Of a stretch of DNA of 11,080 bases, positions 1 through 6,539 are shown piece after piece. The DNA comes from JBEGQX01 sp041180805. Its GTDB lineage: Bacteria; Planctomycetota; Planctomycetia; Gemmatales; Gemmataceae. The notes beneath the pieces were generated by a model. That model did no database searches and was not told where the DNA came from. It saw only the letters and a list, made by a program, of their open reading frames with translations. The first letter of the stretch is position 1. Each line of letters opens with the position of its first letter. The position numbers and the translations under genes were made by a program. Where the stretch lies: positions 1 to 11,080 of the forward strand of contig JBEGQX010000254.1 of assembly GCA_041180805.1 (NCBI GenBank), written 5' to 3'.

Positions 1-201
1 CATGTAGGTGCTGTCGAAATTCCCAACAGCCAAACCAAGCTGCTTGAGCTGGTTGGTACATGTTGACCTTGCAGCTGCCTCACGCACCTTCTGTACTGCT
101 GGCAGCAACAAACCAATCAAAATGGCGATGATCGCAATCACCACCAACAACTCAATCAGGGTAAAACCTGATTTTTTCTGCTTCAAAAAGCGAGAAAACA
201 T
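1..201 (-). CDS. DUF1559 pilin-like protein, copy A (N-terminal 67 residues, cut by window edge)
   Basis: This is the start of a prepilin-like exported protein; the rest lies to the left of the window. The visible part begins MFSRFLKQKKSGFTLIELL. That is a short basic leader, a type IV prepilin cleavage site (G before F, E at +5 of the mature part) and a hydrophobic helix, followed by the P-A-V-Q-K-V-R-E-A-A-A-R segment typical of planctomycete DUF1559 proteins. The start is fixed by AAGGGAGG at 207-214, five bases from the ATG. From S-G-F to S-T-Y-M the peptide is identical to copy B (494-1612), although the DNA differs at about 17 positions, all silent. Such proteins are expected to be processed by prepilin peptidase and exposed at the membrane or cell surface. 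The role of the family is unknown. The downstream H-X9-DG motif cannot be checked here. Confidence 0.9.
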   Translation of the reverse strand, partial: MFSRFLKQKKSGFTLIELLVVIAIIAILIGLLLPAVQKVREAAARSTCTNQLKQLGLAVGNFDSTYM

Positions 202-335
202 GAGAGCCTCCCTTAAAGTAAAAAAAAATTCCGCCGCGTAGAACGGCTAATGTCACACCAGATGTGTATTTTGCCTGCCGGGCCAAACCTGTTTTGGAGT
301 GGCATTCCTAGCCTGCACAACAAGCATCTTCATGG

Positions 336-364
336 AATCTAAACAAGCTGATTTCTTTACACAA
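336..364 (-). promoter_or_regulatory. Candidate sigma70-type promoter of DUF1559 copy A
   Basis: Read on the minus strand, TTGTGT (364-359) and TAGATT (341-336) are separated by exactly 17 bases. The same elements occur unchanged in the copy B block. Transcription would start near 329 and give a 5' leader of about 130 nt. This is inferred from consensus match and conservation only. Confidence 0.5.
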
Positions 365-400
365 CATTAATTTCACTTGTTTTTTAAATATGATAAAAAT

Positions 401-413
401 ATGAGAGCCTCAT
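401..413. promoter_or_regulatory. Dyad ATGA-N5-TCAT upstream of copy A promoter
   Basis: ATGAGAGCCTCAT is an inverted repeat about 37 bp upstream of the candidate -35 box. The same dyad, with a different centre, lies at exactly the same offset upstream of copy B (1810-1822). Conserved arms with a changed centre are what a dimeric regulator site would show. No regulator can be named. Confidence 0.35.
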
Positions 414-493
414 AGTTCTCAAATACTCCCAAAGCCATAACTCGAGCCGCCACTTTTAAATGACAGCTCGACTCATGACCTCAAACAATCAAA

Positions 494-1612
494 TTAAAAA
501 TCTGAGCCAATCACCTGACCATCGTCAGGGCGAATCAACCAAGCCCAAGTGGTAATACTGATACCGGAAGAGATACTCTTCACAGAACCGTCACCCATCG
601 CCACTGGCATGCTTCCAGTATGGAGCGGGGTAGCGATACCACCCGTGCCTGCCGTTCTAACACATTGGGTCTGAGTGAGATTGGGAAAAGGATGAATATA
701 CCTGCTTGCCTGTCCCGTTACGCTGATAGATTGTCTACCGGTCCCAGCAATTGTCACCGTTGCGCTGGAAGCGGTGGGTGCCGTTGCAGGCATGGCCCCA
801 ATGACACCATTAGCCAAAACCTGTGGATAGGCAGCACCATAAATCACCGGAGCATTAACGCCAGCCACCGAACCGTTAACCCCATAAATGGGAAGCGCCC
901 AGGCATTACCACCTGCTGCGGAACTTGCACCGCAACTAGCCATCTGTTCCACAAAAGCGATAGTGTTGGAAGTACCGTCACGGTTGGATAAACCACCCAT
1001 ACTATAAGTGGATACCAATTTGGAATTTGCATTAGATGCTGCAGCACCACCAATAGTCTGCTGGCTATTACCAAAAACTTCGGAGTTGGGCGAATAGCTT
1101 GTTGCGCCCCAGGGGGAGTTTGCCGCTACGCCCGCAATGGCGGCAGCAATGGTAATTTGACCATTGGAAATGGTGGTATCAGAAGGACACTGAAATATCT
1201 TGACTGCCTGTGCACGGAAATTCGCCCCGCCAAGAGTCGACATCCAAGTTTGGCCAGCATTAGCCGCAGGGATGTTCGATTCAATATTCTTCATCAAAGC
1301 TTCCTGCTCAATATAGGGCAGAAGCTTGTGAAAAATACTTGCCTTGTTGGTGTCATTATTTGTGGCACCTGCTGGAGGAGCCGCCATGTACTGGGTGCTT
1401 AGGCCGGGAAAAGCCATGTAAGTGCTGTCGAAATTTCCAACGGCCAAGCCAAGTTGCTTGAGTTGGTTCGTGCAGGTGGATCTTGCAGCGGCTTCACGCA
1501 CCTTTTGTACCGCTGGCAACAACAAACCAATCAAAATGGCGATGATCGCAATCACCACCAACAACTCGATCAGGGTAAAACCTGATCTACCTTTCATCCA
1601 CTTCCTTAACAT
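494..1612 (-). CDS. DUF1559 pilin-like exported protein, copy B (complete)
   Basis: This 372-residue protein has a type IV prepilin N-terminus (MLRKWMKGRSGFTLIELL, predicted cleavage after G11), one hydrophobic helix, and the conserved P-A-V-Q-K-V-R-E-A-A-A-R stretch. Near the C-terminus it carries the H-X9-DG motif of the DUF1559 (SBP_bac_10-like) family, His331 to Asp341-Gly342. The middle is rich in Ala, Ser, Gly, Thr and Asn, as expected for an extracellular fold. I chose the ATG at 1612 because a perfect AGGAGG (1618-1623) sits five bases upstream and the prepilin leader then has normal length. A longer reading from TTG 1732 would add 40 residues encoded by the conserved leader. In copy A that leader is out of frame with the gene, which argues against the longer form. 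It lies in tandem with copy A and diverges from the methyltransferase gene. The biological role is unknown; a pseudopilin or surface function is an inference. Confidence 0.93.
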   Translation of the reverse strand: MLRKWMKGRSGFTLIELLVVIAIIAILIGLLLPAVQKVREAAARSTCTNQLKQLGLAVGNFDSTYMAFPGLSTQYMAAPPAGATNNDTNKASIFHKLLPYIEQEALMKNIESNIPAANAGQTWMSTLGGANFRAQAVKIFQCPSDTTISNGQITIAAAIAGVAANSPWGATSYSPNSEVFGNSQQTIGGAAASNANSKLVSTYSMGGLSNRDGTSNTIAFVEQMASCGASSAAGGNAWALPIYGVNGSVAGVNAPVIYGAAYPQVLANGVIGAMPATAPTASSATVTIAGTGRQSISVTGQASRYIHPFPNLTQTQCVRTAGTGGIATPLHTGSMPVAMGDGSVKSISSGISITTWAWLIRPDDGQVIGSDF

Positions 1613-1617
1613 AAGAA

Positions 1618-1623
1618 CCTCCT
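1618..1623 (-). promoter_or_regulatory. Shine-Dalgarno AGGAGG deciding the copy B start
   Basis: A full six-base AGGAGG on the minus strand lies five bases before the ATG at 1612. It fixes the start that gives a normal prepilin leader, against the upstream TTG at 1732. Confidence 0.8.
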
Positions 1624-1640
1624 GAAAATAAATAAAAGTT

Positions 1641-1822
1641 CGCCGCGCAGAACGGCTAATGTCACACCAGATGTGTATTTTGCCTGCCGGGCCAAACCTG
1701 TTTTGGAGTGGCATTCCCAGCCTGCACAACAAGCATCTTCATGGAATCTAAACAAGCCGATTTCTTTACACAACATTATTTTCACTTGTTTTTTAAATAT
1801 GATAAATAAATGATACGCTCAT
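1641..1822 (-). repeat. Duplicated upstream block, copy B (leader, promoter and dyad)
   Basis: This is the partner of 232-413. It contains the same leader and promoter elements upstream of DUF1559 copy B. The block is open in the copy B frame from TTG 1732 into the gene. In copy A the spacing between block and ATG is two bases longer, so the frame is not shared. Similarity ends at the dyad, after which the sequence leads into the divergent methyltransferase gene. Confidence 0.9.
1745..1773 (-). promoter_or_regulatory. Candidate sigma70-type promoter of DUF1559 copy B
   Basis: TTGTGT (1773-1768) and TAGATT (1750-1745) on the minus strand are 17 bases apart, identical to the copy A elements. 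The spacer differs by one base (CAGCTTG against CGGCTTG). The predicted leader is about 130 nt. Confidence 0.5.
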
Positions 1823-1826
1823 TTAT
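1806..1826. promoter_or_regulatory. Perfect 8-bp inverted repeat between copy B and the methyltransferase gene
   Basis: ATAAATGA (1806-1813) and TCATTTAT (1819-1826) are exact inverted arms around a 5-base centre. The inner ATGA-N5-TCAT matches the dyad at 401-413 in position relative to the promoter. It lies between two divergent genes, so it could control either or both. The operator role is inferred. Confidence 0.4.
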
Positions 1827-1874
1827 GCAAACTTTCTGAGTGACGGCGAAACACCCCAAAAAAAACATAGAATA

Positions 1875-1889
1875 TCTCCTTCATGGAGA
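1875..1889 (+). promoter_or_regulatory. Shine-Dalgarno of the methyltransferase gene inside a small hairpin
   Basis: TCTCC (1875-1879) can pair with GGAGA (1885-1889) over a TTCAT loop. The right arm is the only good ribosome binding site, six bases before the ATG at 1896. Folding would hide it, so translation may depend on opening of this stem. Five base pairs make a weak structure, so this is a suggestion. Confidence 0.35.
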
Positions 1890-1895
1890 ATCATC

Positions 1896-2633
1896 ATGGC
1901 ATCTGCAAAATCCGCCGAAATGGTAGGCATGTTTTTTGACGAACAATGGAAAGTCTATCGCGACTTCATTGAAAACGACTTGATGCACCACAAAGATTTA
2001 TTTGCTGTTCTCCAGGAAAAGATCTTGGCATATCTACCCAAAGATTATTCCATGCTGGATCTTGCCTGTGGTGATTCCGACCCTTCAAGCAAATTATTAA
2101 AACAGCTTTCTGCTGTTAAATATGTCGGTGTGGATATTGCCAAGGCAGTGCTAACCCTCGCAGAAAAAAACCTTAAGGCAACGGTGACGCCTTTTGTTTT
2201 GCTGGAACAGGATTTTGTCGAACACCTTCAAAAGTCGGAAGATACATATGATTTGATCCTCATCAGCTTTTCCCTTCACCACCTTGAAACCGCAGAGAAG
2301 CAGCATTTTTTTGAGCTTGCAAGAAAGCGCTTAAAACCAGGCGGATTTCTGGCGGTCATCGATATCATTCGTTTCAATGGGCAGGGAAGAAGCGAATGGC
2401 TTGCCCAGTGCTACCCTTACATGGAAAGACGCTCGCAGGGCAAATGTCAGAAATCCTGCGAGACCGCACATGCTCACATGCAGAAGGCGGATTTTCCCGA
2501 AGAGGCACAAACTTATGTTGCCATGGCACGGGAGGCAGGGTTTCAATCCGTTGAACTTGCCTATCATCACCAGGAAAGCACCTTCGGGGTTTTGATAGCC
2601 GGCAACGAACTACGACCCCGTTCACGGCAATAA
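1896..2633 (+). CDS. Class I SAM-dependent methyltransferase
   Basis: This 245-residue cytosolic protein has a Rossmann-type methyltransferase core. Motif I is L-D-L-A-C-G-D (54-60), which binds S-adenosylmethionine. The acidic end of strand 2 is V-G-V-D (77-80). A motif IV-like segment, D-L-I-L-I-S-F-S-L-H-H-L, covers 119-130, and the K-P-G-G turn is at 147-150. These are standard for Methyltransf_11/25-like enzymes. The substrate cannot be read from the sequence. The N-terminal 50 residues, with a D-x-x-W-x-x-Y-x-D-F-I pattern, probably form a helical cap. C184-X3-C188-X3-H192-X-H194, in the insert before the last strand, could bind a metal, but that is only a pattern. The ATG has GGAGAA six bases upstream. 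The gene diverges from DUF1559 copy B, and its stop is one base from the stop of the convergent oxidoreductase. No terminator is evident there. Confidence 0.88.
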   Translation: MASAKSAEMVGMFFDEQWKVYRDFIENDLMHHKDLFAVLQEKILAYLPKDYSMLDLACGDSDPSSKLLKQLSAVKYVGVDIAKAVLTLAEKNLKATVTPFVLLEQDFVEHLQKSEDTYDLILISFSLHHLETAEKQHFFELARKRLKPGGFLAVIDIIRFNGQGRSEWLAQCYPYMERRSQGKCQKSCETAHAHMQKADFPEEAQTYVAMAREAGFQSVELAYHHQESTFGVLIAGNELRPRSRQ

Positions 2634-2634
2634 C

Positions 2635-4854
2635 TCAGGCGATGGGTAAGGGCAGGGCCCCCTCCTTGGCCGCGAACCGTGACACTTTCACACGCACATT
2701 TTTGAAGGAAGGGGTTCTTGAGGCGGGATCGATTTTCCGGCCCACAAGAATATTCGCCTCTGGAAAATACATCAGGGCATTGCCTGCGCGCACATCGAAA
2801 GATCGCACCCGCACCGGCCCCATCTGGCCTATTTCGCTTGCGACCGTAACTTCCTCATCTTCCTTGAGACCCAACTTGCTGATATCCGCGGAATTCATCA
2901 AAATCACATCCCGGCGCTCCTGGCCCCGGTAAAGGTCCTGCTCTTCATAGACCACGGTATTAAACTGCCCCTCGCTGCGTACTGTCATCAACCTTAGTTG
3001 GCCTGCCGGTAGTTCAACCTCAGGTTCCACCCTGTCTTTGGAGAAATGGGCCCTGCCTGTTGGAGTTGGGAATACCGGATCATGAAAGATTCTGCCCTGA
3101 ACGGAAAACTCTTTCTTCTTCTGATTCACAATTGCCATGTTCTCGTAACCGGGCACAATCCGGGCAACCATTTCGCGAATAGTTGTGTGCATTCGAAGGC
3201 TTCGCCAGTCAACCGGTCCGTTGTCCCCTAAAACCCTGCTGCCCAAAGTCGCAAGAACTTCCACTTCACTTTTGGGCCCCGCAAAGCGAGATGGCCCACC
3301 ATCGCTCACACGCACAAAATTGAACATGGACTCCTGCGTGGTAATTTGGGGTTCCTCATCCCTGGCCAGCACTGGAAGTACCAGGGTTTCCCGGCCAAGC
3401 CCCCAGGCATGCCCGGTATTAAGGGTGGTATTCATGTAAGTTACCAAGTTCAGCCTGCCCAATGCCTCGGAAGCAAATTGAGTATCCGGGTTGCTGCCCA
3501 GAAGATTTCCGCCCAGGCAAAGCGCCGCCTTCATGGATCCCTCGTTGGCGGCTTCCATGCAAGCCATCGTATCCATACCCGGAGTTTTGGGGAGTTGAAC
3601 CCCCAGCACCGTCTCGAGGTTGTTCAGGAAATTTTCCTTCAAGTTCGGCACCACTCCCATGGAGCCAACACCCTGCACATTAGAATGCCCCCGGATTGGC
3701 AACATTCCGCAGCCCGGTCTGCCCACCATGCCCCGAAGCAATGCCAGATTGACGATTGCCCGTACATTACTGGTTCCATTCAAGTGATGGGTAATCCCCA
3801 TGGTCCAACCGAAGGCGACCTTTTTTGCATTGGCATAGGTAATGCCAATTTTTTCAATTTCCTGAAGAGTAACACCCGAAAGCCGCACTATTTCATCCCA
3901 AGACATTGCATCCAGCATCTGGCAAAAATCGTCAAAGCCCTCAGTGGCCTGATTGATAAAAAGCGTGTCCTGGTGGTTGTTTTGCAAAATCCACTTGCTA
4001 ATGCCATAGAGCAGGGCCAGGTCTCCACCAATGTGAGGTTGCACATACTGGCTGGCGATTTTGGTTCCAAAAAACAGGCTTCGAATGTCACTGGGTACGC
4101 TAAAATTCACCAATCCCAATTCACGAACTGGGTTGATCACTATCACCGTGCCCCCACGCCTGCGAATCTGCATGAGCGTTCGCATTAGCCGCGGATGATT
4201 GGAAGCGGGGTTTCCACCAATGAGAAAGAAGAGATCGCATTGGTCCAAGTCTTCCAAATCGATGGTTGCTGTACCGCTGCCAAGCGATTTAGTCAAACCC
4301 GCCCCACTTGCCTGATGACAATAGTAGGAACAGTTATTGACATAATTGGTACCGTAAAGCCTTGCAAGAAGCTGAAACAGGAACCCCGCCTCATTCGAGG
4401 ATCTTCCAGAAGCGTAAAAGAAATGCTGGTTGGGCTGAATATCTTTCATATGCCGCACAATGCGCTCCAGCGCGAATTCCCAGTCCACCACCCTGTAATG
4501 CGTATCGTTTGGGCCCGCGTAGATGGGCGAAACCAACCTGCCACACCATTCCAGTTCCCTGGGGCTAAGAGTTTTCAACTGGGCAATGGAGTAGGTGGAA
4601 AAGAATTCCGGCGTGATCCCTTTCTGCATATCCGCAACCATGGCCTGAAAGGATTTTTTGCACACTTCCGGCCAATGCCCGGCTTCATTCACCATACCAC
4701 CGGCTTGGCCACCCATTCCCAATGCGCAAGTCTTGCAGGCGTTTTTGGTGGTCATGGCTTTCCAAAGCTGCAACCAGCCCACTTTGTTGGCCATGCGCAG
4801 GCTGTAAAAAATCGCCCTCCAACCACCAGCACTTTTTGGAATCTTCAATGGCAT
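2635..4854 (-). CDS. FdhF/YdeP-family molybdopterin oxidoreductase
   Basis: This 739-residue protein belongs to the formate dehydrogenase alpha-like group typified by YdeP. Numbered from the ATG at 4854, it has the N-terminal K-N-A-C-K-T-C-A-L-G-M-G-G-Q signature with Cys40 and Cys43, a possible Fe-S ligand pair. The N-C-S-Y-Y-C-H-Q segment follows, where Cys179-His180 takes the place of the Sec/Cys-His molybdenum site of formate dehydrogenase. Next come G-G-N-P-A-S-N-H cofactor-binding segments. The C-terminal molybdopterin-dinucleotide domain ends with Y-F-P-E-A-N and S-R-T-P-S-F-K. There is no signal peptide, so it should act in the cytoplasm with a bis-MGD cofactor. The substrate is unknown; formate activity should not be assumed. 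ATG 4854 is preferred because GAGG (4861-4864) lies six bases upstream. ATG 4866 and TTG 4869 have no such site. No partner subunit or fdhD-like gene is nearby. Confidence 0.9.
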   Translation of the reverse strand: MPLKIPKSAGGWRAIFYSLRMANKVGWLQLWKAMTTKNACKTCALGMGGQAGGMVNEAGHWPEVCKKSFQAMVADMQKGITPEFFSTYSIAQLKTLSPRELEWCGRLVSPIYAGPNDTHYRVVDWEFALERIVRHMKDIQPNQHFFYASGRSSNEAGFLFQLLARLYGTNYVNNCSYYCHQASGAGLTKSLGSGTATIDLEDLDQCDLFFLIGGNPASNHPRLMRTLMQIRRRGGTVIVINPVRELGLVNFSVPSDIRSLFFGTKIASQYVQPHIGGDLALLYGISKWILQNNHQDTLFINQATEGFDDFCQMLDAMSWDEIVRLSGVTLQEIEKIGITYANAKKVAFGWTMGITHHLNGTSNVRAIVNLALLRGMVGRPGCGMLPIRGHSNVQGVGSMGVVPNLKENFLNNLETVLGVQLPKTPGMDTMACMEAANEGSMKAALCLGGNLLGSNPDTQFASEALGRLNLVTYMNTTLNTGHAWGLGRETLVLPVLARDEEPQITTQESMFNFVRVSDGGPSRFAGPKSEVEVLATLGSRVLGDNGPVDWRSLRMHTTIREMVARIVPGYENMAIVNQKKKEFSVQGRIFHDPVFPTPTGRAHFSKDRVEPEVELPAGQLRLMTVRSEGQFNTVVYEEQDLYRGQERRDVILMNSADISKLGLKEDEEVTVASEIGQMGPVRVRSFDVRAGNALMYFPEANILVGRKIDPASRTPSFKNVRVKVSRFAAKEGALPLPIA

Positions 4855-4860
4855 TACGCA

Positions 4861-4864
4861 CCTC
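4861..4864 (-). promoter_or_regulatory. Shine-Dalgarno GAGG deciding the YdeP-like start
   Basis: On the minus strand GAGG is followed by six bases and the ATG at 4854. It overlaps the upstream ATG at 4866, making that codon a poor start. The preferred protein starts M-P-L-K-I-P-K-S-A-G-G-W. Confidence 0.55.
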
Positions 4865-4961
4865 ATCAAGCAATTGATACTTGATTTTGATCTTATGGCT
4901 CAAGCTTTGCAACCTATCCCTGACTTTCCATTTGAATAGCCCTTATTTTGCGGTTAGATGA

Positions 4962-4990
4962 TGTATAAAAGGACCTACTTTGACTTTGAA
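4962..4990 (-). promoter_or_regulatory. Possible promoter of the YdeP-like gene
   Basis: On the minus strand, TTCAAA (4990-4985) and TATACA (4967-4962) are 17 bases apart. Each matches the sigma70 consensus at four of six bases. It would give a leader of about 100 nt. The match is moderate. Confidence 0.3.
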
Positions 4991-5005
4991 ATGAAATTTC
5001 TTGGT

Positions 5006-5034
5006 TTGACAGGGCTTTTTTGACGATTTAAAGT
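5006..5034 (+). promoter_or_regulatory. Promoter of the first DUF1501 gene
   Basis: A perfect -35 box TTGACA (5006-5011) is followed after 17 bases by TAAAGT (5029-5034). A transcript would begin near 5041, about 40 nt before the ATG at 5082. This is the best consensus promoter in the window. Confidence 0.55.
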
Positions 5035-5081
5035 ATTAAAAGATCATACCCAACCCCAAATTCCTTGCGGGGATTACAGTC

Positions 5082-6470
5082 ATGAAAGTCCCAAACTTTT
5101 GCCCAGGTCCGCAGTCCAGAAGAAATTTCATGAAGCTTGGCCTTAGTGGCCTGGGCAGTCTGATGCTTGGTAATTTGGATTCGGTTCGTGCCAATACCAA
5201 AAGCGCGGGCAAAGCTTTTCCGGATACTCAAGTAATATTCATTTGGCTTCCCGGCGGCCCACCGCACATGGAAACCTACGATATGAAGCCTGATGCCCCA
5301 ATTGAATACCGCGGGGATTTCAAGCCCATTCATACCACGGTTCCCGGCATGGATGTTTGTGAACTTTTGCCTCTTCATGCCAAGACCGCTCACAAGTTCA
5401 GCCTGATCCGCTCGGTTGCCCACACCTTTTCAGACCATGGCGGAGGGCACAAAAAGTTCCTTACCGGACGCGACCCGATGTCACCAGTTGGGTTTGTCAA
5501 CGATCATCCCATGGTAGGTTCCATGGTCGCCAAGATGCGTGAGGAACTTATTTCCAGGGTTCCCAACTATATCGCCGGCATGGATAACGGTCGGCAGGGA
5601 ATTGACACATTCAGCTTCGGATCAGCCTATCTGGATCGATCTTCGCATCCATTCATGGTGCCCGGAGACCCCAGCAAGCCAGACTTCAAGGTGCAGAACC
5701 TCTCCATCAATCCTGAAAAACTTCCCGTACTCAAAGACCGAATCAGCCTGCTAGACAATTTGGATACTTCGCCAGCCTCGCGGGAAAATTCAAAACTGCG
5801 CCAGCGCGCCATGGGCCTTCTCACCGATGATGCCCCACAAATCGCCTTTGATCTGGGAAGGGAACCTGAAACTGTGCGTGAACGCTACGGCATGCACGCT
5901 TATGGCCAGCGCTGCCTGCTTGCAAGAAGATTGATCGAAGCGGGCTCCAGCTTTGTGACCATGGTTCTGGAAAGCCCAAACGCTCCCGGAAAGCAATGGC
6001 CCAAGGGCGTGCTTTATAATTGGGATTCGCATGCTGTCAACGGCCACATCTTTGATGATGCCAAGTGGCGTTTCCCGATGTACGATCAAGCCATCACCGC
6101 GCTTATCGATGATCTTTACGACCGTGGGTTGGATAAAAAAGTTCTTCTGATAGTGACAGGCGAGTTCGGACGAACCCCGAAAATCAGCTATGCTGTTGGC
6201 ACCCAGACTGGTGTGAAGCAACCGGGCCGTGATCACTGGCCACAGGCGATGTCCATTCTGGTTTCTGGTGGCGGATTGAAAATGGGCCAGATCGTTGGCT
6301 CTACCAATTCCAAGGGTGAACATCCCAAGGACAGGCCACTTTCTCCCAATGACCTCTGGGCCACCATGTTCAAGCACTTGGGGATCGACTATAACACGAA
6401 CTTTATTGACCACTCGGGCAGGCCCATGCCAATTCTGGCAAGCGGTGAACCAATCTCCGAGTTGGTTTAA
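5082..6470 (+). CDS. Tat-exported DUF1501 protein (alkaline-phosphatase/sulfatase-like fold)
   Basis: This 462-residue protein belongs to DUF1501, a family related to the sulfatase/alkaline phosphatase superfamily and very common in planctomycetes. A twin-arginine signal S-R-R-N-F-M-K-L-G (12-20) with a hydrophobic stretch to about 30 points to folded export. Candidate metal-site segments are L-P-G-G-P-P-H-M-E-T-Y-D (56-67), S-D-H-G-G-G-H (117-123), T-G-E-F-G-R-T-P-K (359-367) and G-R-D-H-W-P (382-387). The end, H-S-G-R-P-M-P-I-L, is typical of the family. The substrate is unknown. GGGG (5069-5072) lies nine bases before the ATG. Many planctomycete DUF1501 genes sit next to a DUF1549/DUF1553 cytochrome-type partner; none is present here. 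It faces a second DUF1501 gene across a terminator. Confidence 0.93.
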   Translation: MKVPNFCPGPQSRRNFMKLGLSGLGSLMLGNLDSVRANTKSAGKAFPDTQVIFIWLPGGPPHMETYDMKPDAPIEYRGDFKPIHTTVPGMDVCELLPLHAKTAHKFSLIRSVAHTFSDHGGGHKKFLTGRDPMSPVGFVNDHPMVGSMVAKMREELISRVPNYIAGMDNGRQGIDTFSFGSAYLDRSSHPFMVPGDPSKPDFKVQNLSINPEKLPVLKDRISLLDNLDTSPASRENSKLRQRAMGLLTDDAPQIAFDLGREPETVRERYGMHAYGQRCLLARRLIEAGSSFVTMVLESPNAPGKQWPKGVLYNWDSHAVNGHIFDDAKWRFPMYDQAITALIDDLYDRGLDKKVLLIVTGEFGRTPKISYAVGTQTGVKQPGRDHWPQAMSILVSGGGLKMGQIVGSTNSKGEHPKDRPLSPNDLWATMFKHLGIDYNTNFIDHSGRPMPILASGEPISELV

Positions 6471-6487
6471 TCAGCCTAACTCCAAGA

Positions 6488-6521
6488 AAAAACCCCTCAG
6501 GTGCATCCCTGAGGGGTTTTT
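6488..6521. terminator. Bidirectional rho-independent terminator
   Basis: A perfect 14-bp stem pairs 6488-6501 with 6508-6521 around a six-base loop. Its GC-rich core CCCCTCAGG/CCTGAGGGG is flanked by an A run on the left and a T run on the right, so it works on both strands. It sits 17 bases after the first DUF1501 stop and 18 bases beyond the stop of the second, ending both convergent transcripts. Confidence 0.93.
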
Positions 6522-6539
6522 GTGTTTCATGGGTAAACA

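Larger units (their letters stand above)
232..413 (-). repeat. Duplicated upstream block, copy A (leader, promoter and dyad)
   Basis: This non-coding stretch upstream of DUF1559 copy A matches 1641-1822 upstream of copy B at a constant offset of 1409. By eye, 241-397 differ at only 3 of 157 positions with no gaps. The last 16 bases (398-413) add about five more changes while keeping a small dyad. Similarity stops at about 414. The block holds the candidate promoter and a leader of roughly 130 nt before the start codon. The tandem copies most likely arose by duplication of gene plus upstream region. Confidence 0.9.

Noticed and set aside
8..241. Plus-strand frame of 77 residues opposite DUF1559 copy A, echoed at 1422-1625 opposite copy B
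   Set aside because: The two look alike only because they are antisense to two paralogous pilin starts; no ribosome binding site or independent conservation is seen.
200..411. 11-base direct repeat ATGAGAGCCTC at 200-210 and 401-411
   Set aside because: One copy is part of the start region and the other part of the dyad; copy B lacks it, so it is probably coincidence.
3346..4188. Long plus-strand open frame (280 residues) inside the molybdoenzyme gene
   Set aside because: It is antisense to a clearly recognised gene, has no family motifs, and has the His/Gln/Pro-rich mix typical of a shadow frame. The 229-residue frame at 4195-4884 is rejected for the same reason.
2635..4854. Naming the molybdoenzyme formate dehydrogenase H
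   Set aside because: It lacks the full four-cysteine N-terminal cluster and selenocysteine of that enzyme; the signature matches the YdeP-like group, whose substrate is generally unknown.
4979..5024. Three TTTGAC repeats upstream of the first DUF1501 gene
   Set aside because: Spacings (26 and 14 bases) are irregular and one copy is simply the -35 box, so this is probably AT-rich chance.
5790..6413. Minus-strand frame of 207 residues under the first DUF1501 gene, and a 232-residue plus-strand frame (6975-7673) under the second
   Set aside because: Both are shadows of strong coding sequences with signal peptides and family motifs on the other strand.
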